From the NCBI RefSeq assembly GCF_027158205.1, contig NZ_JAPVLU010000005.1, positions 63,251 through 127,250 on the forward strand: a stretch of DNA of 64,000 bases, in the 5' to 3' direction. Of this stretch, positions 30,771 through 40,078 are shown in pieces. A program made the translations under genes and the position numbers. The notes beneath the pieces are model-generated. The model had not been told where the DNA came from. It made no database searches and worked only from the letters and a program-made list of their open reading frames with translations. Position 1 is the stretch's first letter. Each line of letters begins with the position of its first letter. The DNA is from Streptomyces sp. H39-S7 (GTDB lineage Bacteria; Actinomycetota; Actinomycetes; Streptomycetales; Streptomycetaceae).

Positions 30771-31544
30771 ATGCCCGCCGAGCGCACCCGTGAGCACACC
30801 GCACCGGTGGCCGCCGCGCGCCGCCGCCGGCTACGGGCGGACCAGGCGCGGCAACTCGCCGACCTGCTGCGGCGGCAGGTGCTCCTGCGGGGGTTCCCGG
30901 CCGGGCTGCTGCCGCACGAGGACGCGCTCGGCGCCGACTACGGCGTCTCCCGCAACACCGTCCGCCAGGCGCTCGACCTGCTGCGCGCCGAGCAGTTGGT
31001 GGAACGGGTGCCGGGAGTCGGCACCGTCGTGGTCGGCGCCAAGTACCCGCACGGCCTGGACCGGCTGATGGGCCTGGCGGAGACGCTGCACGAGCACGGG
31101 CGGGTCACCAACGAGGTGCGCACCATGGCGCCGGTCCCGGCGCCCACGCCCGTCGCGGAACGGCTGCGCCTGGAGGGCCCGGACACCGATGTGCTGTACA
31201 TCGAACGGCTGCGGCGGCTCGACGGGCTGCCGCTCTCCCTGGACCTGACCTACATCCCGATGGACGTCGGCATCGAACTGCTCAGTGCCGACCTGGAGAA
31301 CACCGACATCTTCCGGCTGCTCGAAGAGATCACCGGCCAGCCGCTGGGCACCGCCGAGATCACCCTGGAGGCCGTCAGCGCCGACGCGCACTCCGCCGCC
31401 GTGCTCCAGGCCCCGCGCGGCGCCGCCGTGCTGATGCTGGAACGGCTCACCCACCTGTCCGACGGCCGCCCGGTGGACCTGGAGTTCATCCGGTTCCGCG
31501 GCGACCGCATCACCATGCGCGGAGAGCTGCACCGGTCCGTCTGA
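30771..31544 (+). CDS. GntR/HutC-family regulator
   Basis: A 257-aa regulator: winged HTH at residues 20-90 (LGADYGVSRNTVRQALDLLR, then GVGTVVVG), UTRA ligand domain at 110-250 (YIERLRRLDGLPLSLDLTYI). It is the first gene of the operon that continues with ferredoxin, ABC transporter and flavoprotein genes, so it is the likely local regulator, binding an intermediate or substrate of that pathway. The 290-base region before it contains the repeated GCAACAC words near 30,633-30,655 but no operator I can assign. Confidence 0.9.
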   Translation: MPAERTREHTAPVAAARRRRLRADQARQLADLLRRQVLLRGFPAGLLPHEDALGADYGVSRNTVRQALDLLRAEQLVERVPGVGTVVVGAKYPHGLDRLMGLAETLHEHGRVTNEVRTMAPVPAPTPVAERLRLEGPDTDVLYIERLRRLDGLPLSLDLTYIPMDVGIELLSADLENTDIFRLLEEITGQPLGTAEITLEAVSADAHSAAVLQAPRGAAVLMLERLTHLSDGRPVDLEFIRFRGDRITMRGELHRSV

Positions 31545-31592
31545 CCGTTCGCGTACCGCACCCTTCACCCGCAGTCCTACGAGGAGACAGCC

Positions 31593-31820
31593 ATGCCTGT
31601 CGTACCCCAGCGCGCCGACGTACCGGTGACGATCGACGAGTCCCGGTGCATCGACGGCTGCACGCTCTGTGTCGACATGTGCCCGCTCGACTCACTCGCC
31701 ATCAACCCGGACACCAACAAGGCGTTCATGCACGTCGACGAGTGCTGGTACTGCGGCCCCTGCGCCGCCCGCTGCCCCACGGACGCGGTCACCGTCAACA
31801 TGCCCTACCTGCTGCGATGA
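31593..31820 (+). CDS. 2[4Fe-4S] ferredoxin, AprB-like
   Basis: A 75-aa iron-sulfur protein. The first cluster motif is CIDGCTLCVDMCP (with one extra residue in the first loop) and the second CWYCGPCAARCP. The spacing resembles the electron-transfer subunit of adenylylsulfate-reductase-type enzymes. Four genes downstream is a flavoprotein of the AprA/fumarate-reductase family, so the two probably form one oxidoreductase. GAGGAGA stands before the ATG. Confidence 0.87.
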   Translation: MPVVPQRADVPVTIDESRCIDGCTLCVDMCPLDSLAINPDTNKAFMHVDECWYCGPCAARCPTDAVTVNMPYLLR

Positions 31821-31831
31821 AAGGTCTCGCC

Positions 31832-33298
31832 ATGACGATGAGAGGTGTCACGTCGGCGGGGTCCGCCCGGTGCGGACGCGTCCGCACCTGCGTGGTCGCG
31901 GTGGCCGGCGCCGGCCTGCTGCTGCCGCTGGCCGGCTGCGGCGGGGACGCGGGCGCGGAGGGCGGCAAGACCGTCACGGTCTCCGTCGGCTACCAGTCGA
32001 AGACGATCAACACGGTGACGGCGGGGACGCTGCTGCGTTCGCTGGGGTACTTCGAGCGCACGTTGGGCGAGCTGGGCAAGCGCGACGGCGTGACGTACAA
32101 GGTCGACTGGCAGGACTACGCGACCGGCGCGCCGATCACCGCGCAGATGATGGCGCGGAAGGTCGACATCGGGTCGATGGGCGACTATCCGCTGCTGATC
32201 AACGCGGCACGCGGCCAGCAGATGAAGGCGCCGACCAAGCTGGTCTCCGTCACCGGGTACAACCTGCGCGGCGGCCTCAACATGGTCGTCACCAAGCCGG
32301 ATTCGACGCTTTCCTCGCTGGCGGACCTGCGCGGGAAGAAGGTCTCGACGAGTGTCGGCTCCGCCGCCGACGGCACCCTCGTACGGGCACTGCAGAAGGT
32401 CGGCATCGACGCGAACAAGGATCTGCACAAGCTCAACCAGCAGCCCGCCGTCGGTGCGTCCGCCCTGCAGTCCGGCAGCGCGGACGCGCTGTCGCAGTTC
32501 GTCGCCTGGCCGGGCCTGCTGGTCTTCCAGGGCAAGGCGAAGCCGCTGTACGACGGTGCGGCGCTGGACGTGCCGACGCTGCACGGTGTGACGGTGCGCG
32601 CGGCCTTCGCCGGCCAACGGCCGGCCGTCGTCGACGCGTTCCTCACCGCGCAGATCCAGGCCACCCGGTACCTGCACCAGCACCCGCTGGACGCCGCGCA
32701 GCAGGTGGCGAAGGCGACTGGGCTGCCGCCCGAGGTCGTGTACCTCTACAACGGCGCCGGCGGCATCGCCGCCTTCGATACGACGCTGAAGCCGCGCCTT
32801 CTGAACGCCCTGAAGCAGGACGTGCCGGTGCTCTCCTCCGCCAAGCTCGTCGACTCGGTCGACGTGGACGCCTTCACCGACGACCGCTACCTGAAGCGGG
32901 TCTACGGCGCCGGGTACGCCAAGGACCTGGCGTCCACCGTCAATCCGGCACCCGTCACCGGCACCGACCCGGTGTGCGGGGGCCGGGCGACCGATCCGGC
33001 GACGGCGAGCGAGAGCTGGCTGTCGGGCGAGGACCGGACGACGGCGTTCACCACGCCGAGCTGCCTGCTGCGGTACGTCAAGCAGCACCCGGGCAAGGTG
33101 CGGGTCGGCTACGTTCCCGACGCACTGACCGGCACCCGCTGGTTCGCCGGCTCGTCGGTGTGGGTCGAGGACCCGGCCGCCGCTCCCACGGCCCGCTTCC
33201 AGCCCTTCACCACCCCCGCCAACGCCCGCGACTGGATCGCGCGCCACCCGGGCGCCCGGCTCATCGGCTACGACGCCGCGCTGCGGGAGTCGCCGTGA
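31832..33298 (+). CDS. ABC transporter solute-binding lipoprotein fused to a NosL-like domain
   Basis: A 488-aa exported protein with lipobox LLPLAGCGG, so it is anchored outside the membrane. ATG 31,832 follows AAAGG by eight bases; ATG 31,817 overlaps the ferredoxin stop and is an alternative. Residues about 40-375 are a SsuA/TauA/NMT1-type binding domain (VSVGYQSKTINTV, IGSMGDYPLLINAA). Residues about 378-488 resemble the copper chaperone NosL: DPVCGG, then FTTPSCLLRYV, YVPDALTGTRWF and FTTPANARDWIARHPGARLI. This fusion is unusual. The substrate could be an organosulfur or metal compound; this is open. Confidence 0.82.
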   Translation: MTMRGVTSAGSARCGRVRTCVVAVAGAGLLLPLAGCGGDAGAEGGKTVTVSVGYQSKTINTVTAGTLLRSLGYFERTLGELGKRDGVTYKVDWQDYATGAPITAQMMARKVDIGSMGDYPLLINAARGQQMKAPTKLVSVTGYNLRGGLNMVVTKPDSTLSSLADLRGKKVSTSVGSAADGTLVRALQKVGIDANKDLHKLNQQPAVGASALQSGSADALSQFVAWPGLLVFQGKAKPLYDGAALDVPTLHGVTVRAAFAGQRPAVVDAFLTAQIQATRYLHQHPLDAAQQVAKATGLPPEVVYLYNGAGGIAAFDTTLKPRLLNALKQDVPVLSSAKLVDSVDVDAFTDDRYLKRVYGAGYAKDLASTVNPAPVTGTDPVCGGRATDPATASESWLSGEDRTTAFTTPSCLLRYVKQHPGKVRVGYVPDALTGTRWFAGSSVWVEDPAAAPTARFQPFTTPANARDWIARHPGARLIGYDAALRESP

Positions 33299-34248
33299 CC
33301 ACGACGACCACGACCGGTACAACCGGCACGACGGCCGCCGCGACGCGACCGCGCTTCGCCCGTCTGCCGTGGGGCCGTTACTGCGTGCGCGCGGCGTCCC
33401 TGGCCGCGTTCCTCGGCCTGTGGCAGTTCCTCACCGCCCGGCGCGTGAACCTCTGGGTTCGCTTCGAGCAGTTGCCGACCGTCGTCCAGGTCGGCCGGGA
33501 GTTCGGCACCCGCCTGACGGGCGGCCCGTACTGGCAGGACCTCGGCGACAGCCTCGTGCGGATCGTCACCGGCTTCGCCCTCGCCGCCGTGCTCGGCGTG
33601 ACGGTCGGCACCGCGATCGCCCGCTCGCGGGTCGCCCGCGACATCCTCGGCCCGGTGCTGGAGGTGCTGCGGCCGATCCCGGCGATCGCGCTGGTGCCCG
33701 TCGCGATCCTGCTGTTCCCGACCAACGAGCAGGGCATCGTCTTCATCACCTTCGCCGCCGCTTTCTTCCCGATCATGGTCAGCACCCGGCACGCGGTGCG
33801 GGCGCTGACCCCGGTGTGGGAGGAGGCCGTGCTCACCATGGGCGGCAGCCGGTGGCGGGTGCTCGCACAGGTGGTGCTCCCCGGGGCGCTGCCGGGCATT
33901 CTCGGGGGCCTGTCGGTGGGCATCGGGGTGTCGTGGATCTGCGTGATCTCCGCCGAGATGATCTCCGGCGAGTACGGGGTCGGCTACCGCACATGGCAGG
34001 ACTACACGGTCGTGGACTACCCGGGCGTGCTGGTCGGCATGGCCACCATCGGCGTCCTGGGGTGGATCACCTCCGCCGCCGTGGAACTGCTCGGAAGGCG
34101 CGTCACGCGCTGGCTTCCGCGGACCGCGTCGGGTGACCGGGACCGGGCGGGCTACCGAACCCCCGGCGCGCCGAGGCGGGCGGTCCGAGCCGACCCCGCA
34201 CCGCCGCAGCCCGAGCCCGAGCCCGCGAGCAGGAAGGTGCACCCGTGA
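33295..34248 (+). CDS. ABC transporter permease (SsuC/TauC type)
   Basis: A 317-aa inner-membrane protein starting on a GTGA overlap with the binding-protein gene. The permease has about six transmembrane helices (for example SLAAFLGLWQFL and AVLGVTVGTAIA) and the EAA loop region in WEEAVLTMGGSRWRVLAQVV, where the ATPase docks. The C-terminal 40 residues are Pro/Glu-rich. It forms a complete importer with its neighbours. Confidence 0.9.
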   Translation: MTTTTTTGTTGTTAAATRPRFARLPWGRYCVRAASLAAFLGLWQFLTARRVNLWVRFEQLPTVVQVGREFGTRLTGGPYWQDLGDSLVRIVTGFALAAVLGVTVGTAIARSRVARDILGPVLEVLRPIPAIALVPVAILLFPTNEQGIVFITFAAAFFPIMVSTRHAVRALTPVWEEAVLTMGGSRWRVLAQVVLPGALPGILGGLSVGIGVSWICVISAEMISGEYGVGYRTWQDYTVVDYPGVLVGMATIGVLGWITSAAVELLGRRVTRWLPRTASGDRDRAGYRTPGAPRRAVRADPAPPQPEPEPASRKVHP

Positions 34249-35048
34249 CCAGCACCCGCGTCACCCCCGTCGGCGCGCCCTCGCCGGCCGCACCGACCGT
34301 TCCGGCGCCGCCCGGGGTCCGGCTGACCCTCGACGACGCCACCATCGGCCGCTCCGGCCGGCCCGTCCTGGCCGGGCTCGACCTGGACATCGCCCCGGGC
34401 GAACTGCTCACGGTGGTCGGCCCGTCCGGCTGCGGCAAGTCCACGCTGCTGCGCACGCTCGCGGGCCTGCTGCCCGCCCTGGGCGGTCAGGTGGCGCAGG
34501 ACGGCGTGCCGATCGGCCGGCCCGGCGCCGACCGGGCGCTGGTCTTCCAGGAGGACGGCCTGCTGCCCTGGCGGACGGTCCGCCGCAATGTCGAACTGCC
34601 GCTCGCGATCCGGCGGGTGGGGCGGGCGGAACGCCGTACCCGGGCGGCCGGCTGGCTCGAGCGCGTCGGGCTCACCGGCCGGGAGCAGGAGCTGCCCCAC
34701 CGGCTCTCCGGCGGGCAGCGGCAGCGCGTCCAGCTGGCCCGCGCGCTGGCGGGCGAGCCGCGGGCGCTGCTGATGGACGAGCCGTTCGGCGCGCTGGACG
34801 CGCAGACCCGTTCCGGGATGCAGCAGTTGCTCGTCGAGGTGCTGCGCTCGTCGCGCGCCACCGTCGTCTTCGTCACGCACGACGTGGACGAGGCGGTGTT
34901 CCTCGGCGACCGGATCGCCCTGCTCGGGACGGACGCCGACCGTGCGGTCCGGCTCCTGGACGTCCCGCACCCGCGCGAACGTGCCGCCCACGGCGAGCCG
35001 GAAACCGTCGCGCTGCGCCGCGAGGTCCTGCAGTCCCTGGGCACCTGA
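34245..35048 (+). CDS. ABC transporter ATP-binding protein (SsuB/TauB type)
   Basis: A 267-aa ATPase with Walker A GPSGCGKST (about residues 63-71), Q-loop LVFQEDGLLPWRTV, signature LSGGQRQR (about 154) and Walker B ALLMDEPFGALD. A GTG start overlaps the permease stop. This branch usually energises import of sulfonates, taurine, nitrate or thiamine precursors. The operon context with an AprA-like oxidoreductase favours a sulfur-linked substrate, an inference. Confidence 0.92.
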   Translation: MTSTRVTPVGAPSPAAPTVPAPPGVRLTLDDATIGRSGRPVLAGLDLDIAPGELLTVVGPSGCGKSTLLRTLAGLLPALGGQVAQDGVPIGRPGADRALVFQEDGLLPWRTVRRNVELPLAIRRVGRAERRTRAAGWLERVGLTGREQELPHRLSGGQRQRVQLARALAGEPRALLMDEPFGALDAQTRSGMQQLLVEVLRSSRATVVFVTHDVDEAVFLGDRIALLGTDADRAVRLLDVPHPRERAAHGEPETVALRREVLQSLGT

Positions 35049-35103
35049 ACCGACGACCCCGCCGTACCCGAACCGCACCCGAACCGGCATGTGAAAGGCC
35101 CCC

Positions 35104-37839
35104 ATGGACATCCCCGCACTCCACGACGCCGAGGAACTCCGCTGCGACGTCCTCGTCATCGGCGGTGGCACGGCCGGCACCATGGCGGCCCTGACCGCCG
35201 CAGAGAACGGCGCGTCCGTGCTGCTGCTGGAGAAGGCGCACGTCCGGCACTCGGGCGCGCTGGCGATGGGCATGGACGGCGTCAACAACGCCGTCATCCC
35301 GGGCAGCGCGGAACCCGACGACTACGTCGCGGAGATCACCCGCGCCAACGACGGCATCGTCAACCAGATCACCGTCCGCCAGACCGCCACCCTCGGCTTC
35401 GCCATGGTGCAGCGCCTCGAGCGCTACGGCGTGAAGTTCGAGAAGGACGAGCACGGCGAGTACGCGGTCCGGCAGGTGCACCGGTCGGGGAAGTACGTGC
35501 TGCCGATGCCCGAGGGCAAGGACGTCAAGAAGGTCCTGTACCGGGTGCTGCGGAGGCGCGAGATGCGCGAGCGGATCCGGATCGAGAACCGCGTCATGCC
35601 GGTGCGGGTGCTGACGTCCGGCGGGCGGGCGGTCGGGGCCGCCGGGTTCAACACCCGTACCGGGCAGTTCGTGACGGTCAGGGCGGGCGCGGTCATCCTG
35701 GCGACGGGCGCGTGCGGCCGGCTCGGCCTGCCCGCCAGCGGCTACTTGTACGGCACCTACGAGAACCCGACGAACGCGGGTGACGGCCACTCCATGGCGT
35801 ACCACGCGGGCGCCGAGCTCAGCGGGATCGAGTGCTTCCAGATCAACCCGCTGATCAAGGACTACAACGGGCCGGCCTGCGCCTATGTCGCCAATCCGTT
35901 CGGCGGCTACCAGGTCAACCGGCACGGTGAGCGCTTCGTCGACTCCGACTACTGGTCGGGCCAGATGATGTCCGAGTTCGCCCGCGAGGTCGCCTCGGAG
36001 CGCGGGCCCGTCTACCTCAAGCTCAGTCATCTGCCCGAGGAGTCCGTGGCCGCGCTGGAGACGATCCTGCACACCACGGAACGGCCGACCCGCGGCACCT
36101 TCCACGCCGGGCGCGGACACGACTACCGCACCCATGACGTGGAGATGCACATCTCCGAGATCGGGCTGTGCGGCGGGCACTCCGCCTCCGGGGTGTGGGT
36201 CGACGAGCACGCCCGCACCACCGTCCCCGGGCTGTACGCGGCCGGTGACCTGGCCTGCGTGCCGCACAACTACATGATCGGGGCGTTCGTCTACGGCGAT
36301 CTGGCCGGCGCCGACGCCGCCACCGCGCACGAGGTCTTCGAGGGCGAGCTGCCGGCCGGCCAGCTGCGGGACGCGCACGAGCTGGTCTACCGTCCGCTGC
36401 GCCACCCCGAGGGCCCGCCGCAGCCGCAGGTCGAGTACAAGCTGCGCCGGTTCGTCAACGATTACGTCGCCCCGCCCAAGAGCGGCGCGCGGCTGTCGCT
36501 CGCGGTGGAGACGTTCCAGCGGATGCGCGGTGACATCGCGTCGATGGGGGCCCGCACCCCGCACGAGCTGATGCGCTGCGTGGAGGTGTCGTTCATCCGC
36601 GACTGCGCGGAGATGGCGGCCCGCTCCTCGCTGGCGCGCACCGAGAGCCGCTGGGGGCTCTACCACGAGCGCACCGACCATCCCGTGCGCGACGACGCCG
36701 ACTGGCTGCACCACCTCAACCTGCGCAAGGGCACACGCGGCGAGATGGAGTTCCTGACCCGGCCGGTCGCCCCCTACCTCGTGCCGGTGGACGGCTTCGA
36801 GCCGGACGGCGACCGGGCGGTGAGGGTGATCGGCGAGGTGCACCCGGAGCAGGTGGCCACGGCGGGACCGCGCGACGTGGCACCGGTCGGCTCGGGGGCC
36901 GAGCTCTTCCGCCCCACCGGGACGGCAGCCGTCACCCCGGCGGCCGGCGCAGGGTCGCCGCGGATCCTGGACCTGCTCGCGCTGGCCGAGGCGCAGCCCG
37001 GCCTGTCCGACATCGAGCCGTATCTGGTGGACCCCGATCCCGCCGTGCGGCGGACGGCCGTCACCACGCTGACCGAGACGTCGCCCGACGGCACCGGACC
37101 CGCTCTGGCGCGTGCGCTGGCCGACCCCGACGCGGGGGTGCGGGAGGCGGCCGCCGCGTCGCTGCTGGAACTGGTCGAGGTGCTGCCGGGCGACGAAGCC
37201 CTGCGGACACCGCTGGTGGACGCCCTGGGCGTGGATGATCCGCGGGCGAGGGCGGCCGCCCTGTACGTCCTGCGGGCGCTGCGGCTGGGCGACGCGGCGC
37301 TGTTCGGCGGCACGCTGGACGATCCGGACATCGAGGTGCGGATCGAGACCGTCCGTGCCCTGCTGTCGGTCGACGCCGTCGACCTCCTGGCGCGGGCCGC
37401 CGCCGACCCCTCCCGCGAGGTGCGGGTCGCGGTGGCCAAGGGGCTGGGGACGGTCGACGGCGGGCTGCCCGCGCTGAAGGGGCTGATCCAGGACGGGGAC
37501 GTGCTGGTGCGGGCCGCCGCGCTGGAGGCGCTGGCGGGCGCCGGCTGCCCGCCGCCGCTGGACTCCGCGGCGGCCGCCGCCCTCGACGACCCGGCCTGGC
37601 AGGTCCGCCGGGGCGCCGCCGCCGCGCTGGGCGCCGCGGATCCCGGGTTCGCGCTGCCCGCCCTGCTGGCCGCCGTGCGCGACCCGCACGCCGACGTCCG
37701 CAAGGCCGTCGTCCTCGCGCTGCTCCCGCACGGCGGCGCGTCGGGGCCGGTCCGTGAGGCGCTGGCCGCCGCCGCGGACGACACCGACGCCGACGTCCGC
37801 GCCTACGCCCGGCGGGCGCTGGAACCGGCGGCCGGCTGA
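35104..37839 (+). CDS. FAD-dependent fumarate-reductase/AprA-like flavoprotein with C-terminal HEAT repeats
   Basis: A 911-aa protein. The FAD-binding dinucleotide fold is at residues 15-45 (VLVIGGGTAGTMAALTAAE), with the substrate-domain pattern HSGALAMGMDGVNNA and the family Arg/His region CGGHSASGVWVDEHARTTV before a second FAD segment PGLYAAGDLACVPHNYM. The flavoprotein ends near residue 590; about 630-911 consists of HEAT/PBS-lyase repeats (units such as DPDPAVRRTAVTTLTE and DPDIEVR-like). The nearby ferredoxin fits an AprB role. It probably reduces or oxidises the imported compound in the cytoplasm; the substrate is unknown. Confidence 0.85.
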   Translation: MDIPALHDAEELRCDVLVIGGGTAGTMAALTAAENGASVLLLEKAHVRHSGALAMGMDGVNNAVIPGSAEPDDYVAEITRANDGIVNQITVRQTATLGFAMVQRLERYGVKFEKDEHGEYAVRQVHRSGKYVLPMPEGKDVKKVLYRVLRRREMRERIRIENRVMPVRVLTSGGRAVGAAGFNTRTGQFVTVRAGAVILATGACGRLGLPASGYLYGTYENPTNAGDGHSMAYHAGAELSGIECFQINPLIKDYNGPACAYVANPFGGYQVNRHGERFVDSDYWSGQMMSEFAREVASERGPVYLKLSHLPEESVAALETILHTTERPTRGTFHAGRGHDYRTHDVEMHISEIGLCGGHSASGVWVDEHARTTVPGLYAAGDLACVPHNYMIGAFVYGDLAGADAATAHEVFEGELPAGQLRDAHELVYRPLRHPEGPPQPQVEYKLRRFVNDYVAPPKSGARLSLAVETFQRMRGDIASMGARTPHELMRCVEVSFIRDCAEMAARSSLARTESRWGLYHERTDHPVRDDADWLHHLNLRKGTRGEMEFLTRPVAPYLVPVDGFEPDGDRAVRVIGEVHPEQVATAGPRDVAPVGSGAELFRPTGTAAVTPAAGAGSPRILDLLALAEAQPGLSDIEPYLVDPDPAVRRTAVTTLTETSPDGTGPALARALADPDAGVREAAAASLLELVEVLPGDEALRTPLVDALGVDDPRARAAALYVLRALRLGDAALFGGTLDDPDIEVRIETVRALLSVDAVDLLARAAADPSREVRVAVAKGLGTVDGGLPALKGLIQDGDVLVRAAALEALAGAGCPPPLDSAAAAALDDPAWQVRRGAAAALGAADPGFALPALLAAVRDPHADVRKAVVLALLPHGGASGPVREALAAAADDTDADVRAYARRALEPAAG

Positions 37840-37845
37840 GCGCGT

Positions 37846-37885
37846 GGCCCTTCCCCGGGGTGGCCGGCTGTCCCGGGGAAGGGCC
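37846..37885. terminator. Bidirectional terminator between convergent genes
   Basis: GGCCCTTCCCCGGG is perfectly complementary to CCCGGGGAAGGGCC, 14 bp. It lies between the flavoprotein and the M3 peptidase gene, which face each other. Confidence 0.85.
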
Positions 37886-37902
37886 GCGGCCGCCTGCCGG
37901 GG

Positions 37903-39924
37903 TCAGCCCTGCGTCAGTCCCCGGCGCTCCAGCAGCGGCTCGATCCGCGGTTCGCGGCCGCGGAAGTTGCGGTAGGTGGTGAGCGCGTCCACGCTGCCGC
38001 CCTTCGAGAGCAGTTCCCGCCGGAACGTGTCGCCGTTGGCCCGGCGCATGCCGCCGTTCTCCTCGAACCAGTCCACGGTGTCGGCGTCCAGGACCTCGCT
38101 CCAGATGTAGGAGTAGTAGCCCGCGCTGTAGCCGTTCGCGAAGTCGTGGGAGAAGTAGGCGGTGCGGTAGCGCGGCGGGATCGCGGGGACGTCGATCCCC
38201 GCCGCCTTGAGCGCGTCGGCCTCGAACGCCTGGGCGTCGCCCGGCTCGGTGCCGGCCCCGATGGTGTGCCAGGCCCAGTCGAGCAGGGTCGCACCGAGGT
38301 ACTCGACGGTCCGGAAGCCCTGGCCGAACGTGTCGGCCTCCGCCATCCGCTCGACGAGCTCGGCGGGCATCGGCTCGCCCGTCTCGTGGTGCTTGGCGTA
38401 GTTGGCGAGCACCTCGGGCCGCAGCGCCCACATCTCGTTGACCTGCGACGGGTACTCGACGAAGTCCCTGGGCACCGCGGTCCCGGCGAAGAACGGGTAG
38501 CGGACGTCGGAGAACAGCCCGTGCAGGGCGTGCCCGAACTCGTGGAAGAGCGTGTTGACCTCGGCGAAGGTCAGCAGCGCCGGCTCGCCGGGGGCGGGCT
38601 TGGCGATGTTGAGGTTGTTCACCACGACCGGGCGGGTGCCGAGCAGTCCCGACTGGCCGACCAGCGCGTTCATCCAGGCCCCGCCGCGCTTGGAACCGCG
38701 GGCGAAGAGGTCGGCGAGGTACAGGCCCAGCGGCGTCCCGTCCTCCTCGAACACCTCGAAGACCCGCACGTCGGGGTGGTAGCCGACGAGGTCGGTGCGC
38801 TCCGTGAACCGCAGACCGTAGACCTGCTCCGCGGCGAAGAACACACCGTCGTGCAGGACCCGGTCCGCCTCGAAGTACGGGCGCATGACAGCGGCGTCGA
38901 AGTCGTACCGCTCCTTGCGCACCTGCTGCGAGCGGTACGCCCAGTCCCAGGCCTCGATGGCCCCGGTGTCGCTGACCTCGGCCAGCGTGGCGGCCTCCCG
39001 CTCCGCCATGGCGACGGCGGGCGGGACGAGCCGTCGCAGCATGCCGGTGACGGCCTCGGTGGTCCGCGCCGTCTGGTCGGCGACGACATAGGCGGCGTGG
39101 CTGTCGTACCCGAGCAGCGCGGCCCGCTCGGCGCGGAGCTTCGCCATGCGGACGGCGAGCTCGCCGTTGCTGTCGGCGGCGCGGCCCAGCGAGCGCTCCA
39201 GGAGCCGCTCGCGCACTTCGCGGTTGTCGAGGGAGGCGAGTTCGGACTGGTTGGAGAAGTTCTTCAGGCTGATGACGTACTTGCCGTCGTATCCGCGGGC
39301 CCGGCCGTTCTCGGCGGCGGCCGAGATGGCGTCCGGCGAGAGTCCGGCGAGGTCCTCCGGACCGTTCAGCACCAGGGCGGCGGCGCGGGTCTCGTCGAAG
39401 ACGTTCTGCTGGAACGAGGTGGCGGCGCCGGCGAGCTCGGCGTTCAGCTCGCGCAGCCGCTGCTGATCCTGCGCGGAGAGCTGGGCGCCGGCGCGCAGGA
39501 AGGTGGTGTGGTACCGCTCCAGCAGCCGCAACGACTCGGCGTCCAGACCGAGTTCCGCACGGGCGTCGTACAGCGCCGCGACCCGCGCGAACAGCCCGGC
39601 GTCAAGGTGGATCGCGTCGCTGTGCGCGGCGAGCCGCGGAGTGAGCTGTGCTTCCAGTTCCTGCACGGCCGGGTTGGTGTCGGCCGAGGACTGGTTGAAG
39701 AACACGTTCCTGACGCGCCGCAGCAGGGCCCCGGAACGTTCCAGCGCCACGATGGTGTTCTCGAAGGTGGGCGGCTCCTGGCCGCTCGCCACCGCCGCGA
39801 CCTCTTCGAGCTGCTCCGCGAGACCTCGCTCGAACGCCGGCAGGTAGTGCTCGTCGCGTATCTCGGCGAACGGCGGCAGCTCGTACGGAAGCGGGCTCGG
39901 GCTGAAGAATGGATTCGTCGTCAC
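37903..39924 (-). CDS. M3-family peptidyl-dipeptidase (Dcp/oligopeptidase A type)
   Basis: A 673-aa zinc peptidase that removes dipeptides from short peptides in the cytoplasm. The HEXXH site is in LFHEFGHALHGLFSD (around residue 460), and the downstream Glu ligand region is FVEYPSQVNEMWALRPEVL. The length is normal for the family. A GTG at 39,924 is used, giving the usual TTNPFFSPSPLPYELPPF opening; upstream codons show no homology. There is no signal peptide. Single-gene unit between two terminators. Confidence 0.93.
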   Translation of the reverse strand: MTTNPFFSPSPLPYELPPFAEIRDEHYLPAFERGLAEQLEEVAAVASGQEPPTFENTIVALERSGALLRRVRNVFFNQSSADTNPAVQELEAQLTPRLAAHSDAIHLDAGLFARVAALYDARAELGLDAESLRLLERYHTTFLRAGAQLSAQDQQRLRELNAELAGAATSFQQNVFDETRAAALVLNGPEDLAGLSPDAISAAAENGRARGYDGKYVISLKNFSNQSELASLDNREVRERLLERSLGRAADSNGELAVRMAKLRAERAALLGYDSHAAYVVADQTARTTEAVTGMLRRLVPPAVAMAEREAATLAEVSDTGAIEAWDWAYRSQQVRKERYDFDAAVMRPYFEADRVLHDGVFFAAEQVYGLRFTERTDLVGYHPDVRVFEVFEEDGTPLGLYLADLFARGSKRGGAWMNALVGQSGLLGTRPVVVNNLNIAKPAPGEPALLTFAEVNTLFHEFGHALHGLFSDVRYPFFAGTAVPRDFVEYPSQVNEMWALRPEVLANYAKHHETGEPMPAELVERMAEADTFGQGFRTVEYLGATLLDWAWHTIGAGTEPGDAQAFEADALKAAGIDVPAIPPRYRTAYFSHDFANGYSAGYYSYIWSEVLDADTVDWFEENGGMRRANGDTFRRELLSKGGSVDALTTYRNFRGREPRIEPLLERRGLTQG

Positions 39925-40010
39925 CCGCTCGACCCTACGCCGCGCCCCCTGGTCATCGCGGGGAACGAGGGGGATCGTCCGGACAGCCCTGTCAGGCACA
40001 TCCCCGACAG

Positions 40011-40048
40011 CCGCCGGGCGGGCTCGGGACCACGAGCCCGCCCGGCGG
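40011..40048 (-). terminator. Strong terminator after the DUF5302 gene
   Basis: CCGCCGGGCGGGCTCG pairs perfectly with CGAGCCCGCCCGGCGG, 16 bp, six-base loop, without a U tract, as often in Streptomyces. Confidence 0.85.
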
Positions 40049-40078
40049 CCGGGGACAAGGGGATACGGGTCGTACGGA

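Noticed and set aside
34873-37731. Very long reverse-strand ORF opposite the flavoprotein gene
   Set aside because: High GC3 makes long antisense frames; it has no domains and no ribosome site, and the plus-strand gene has clear FAD motifs.
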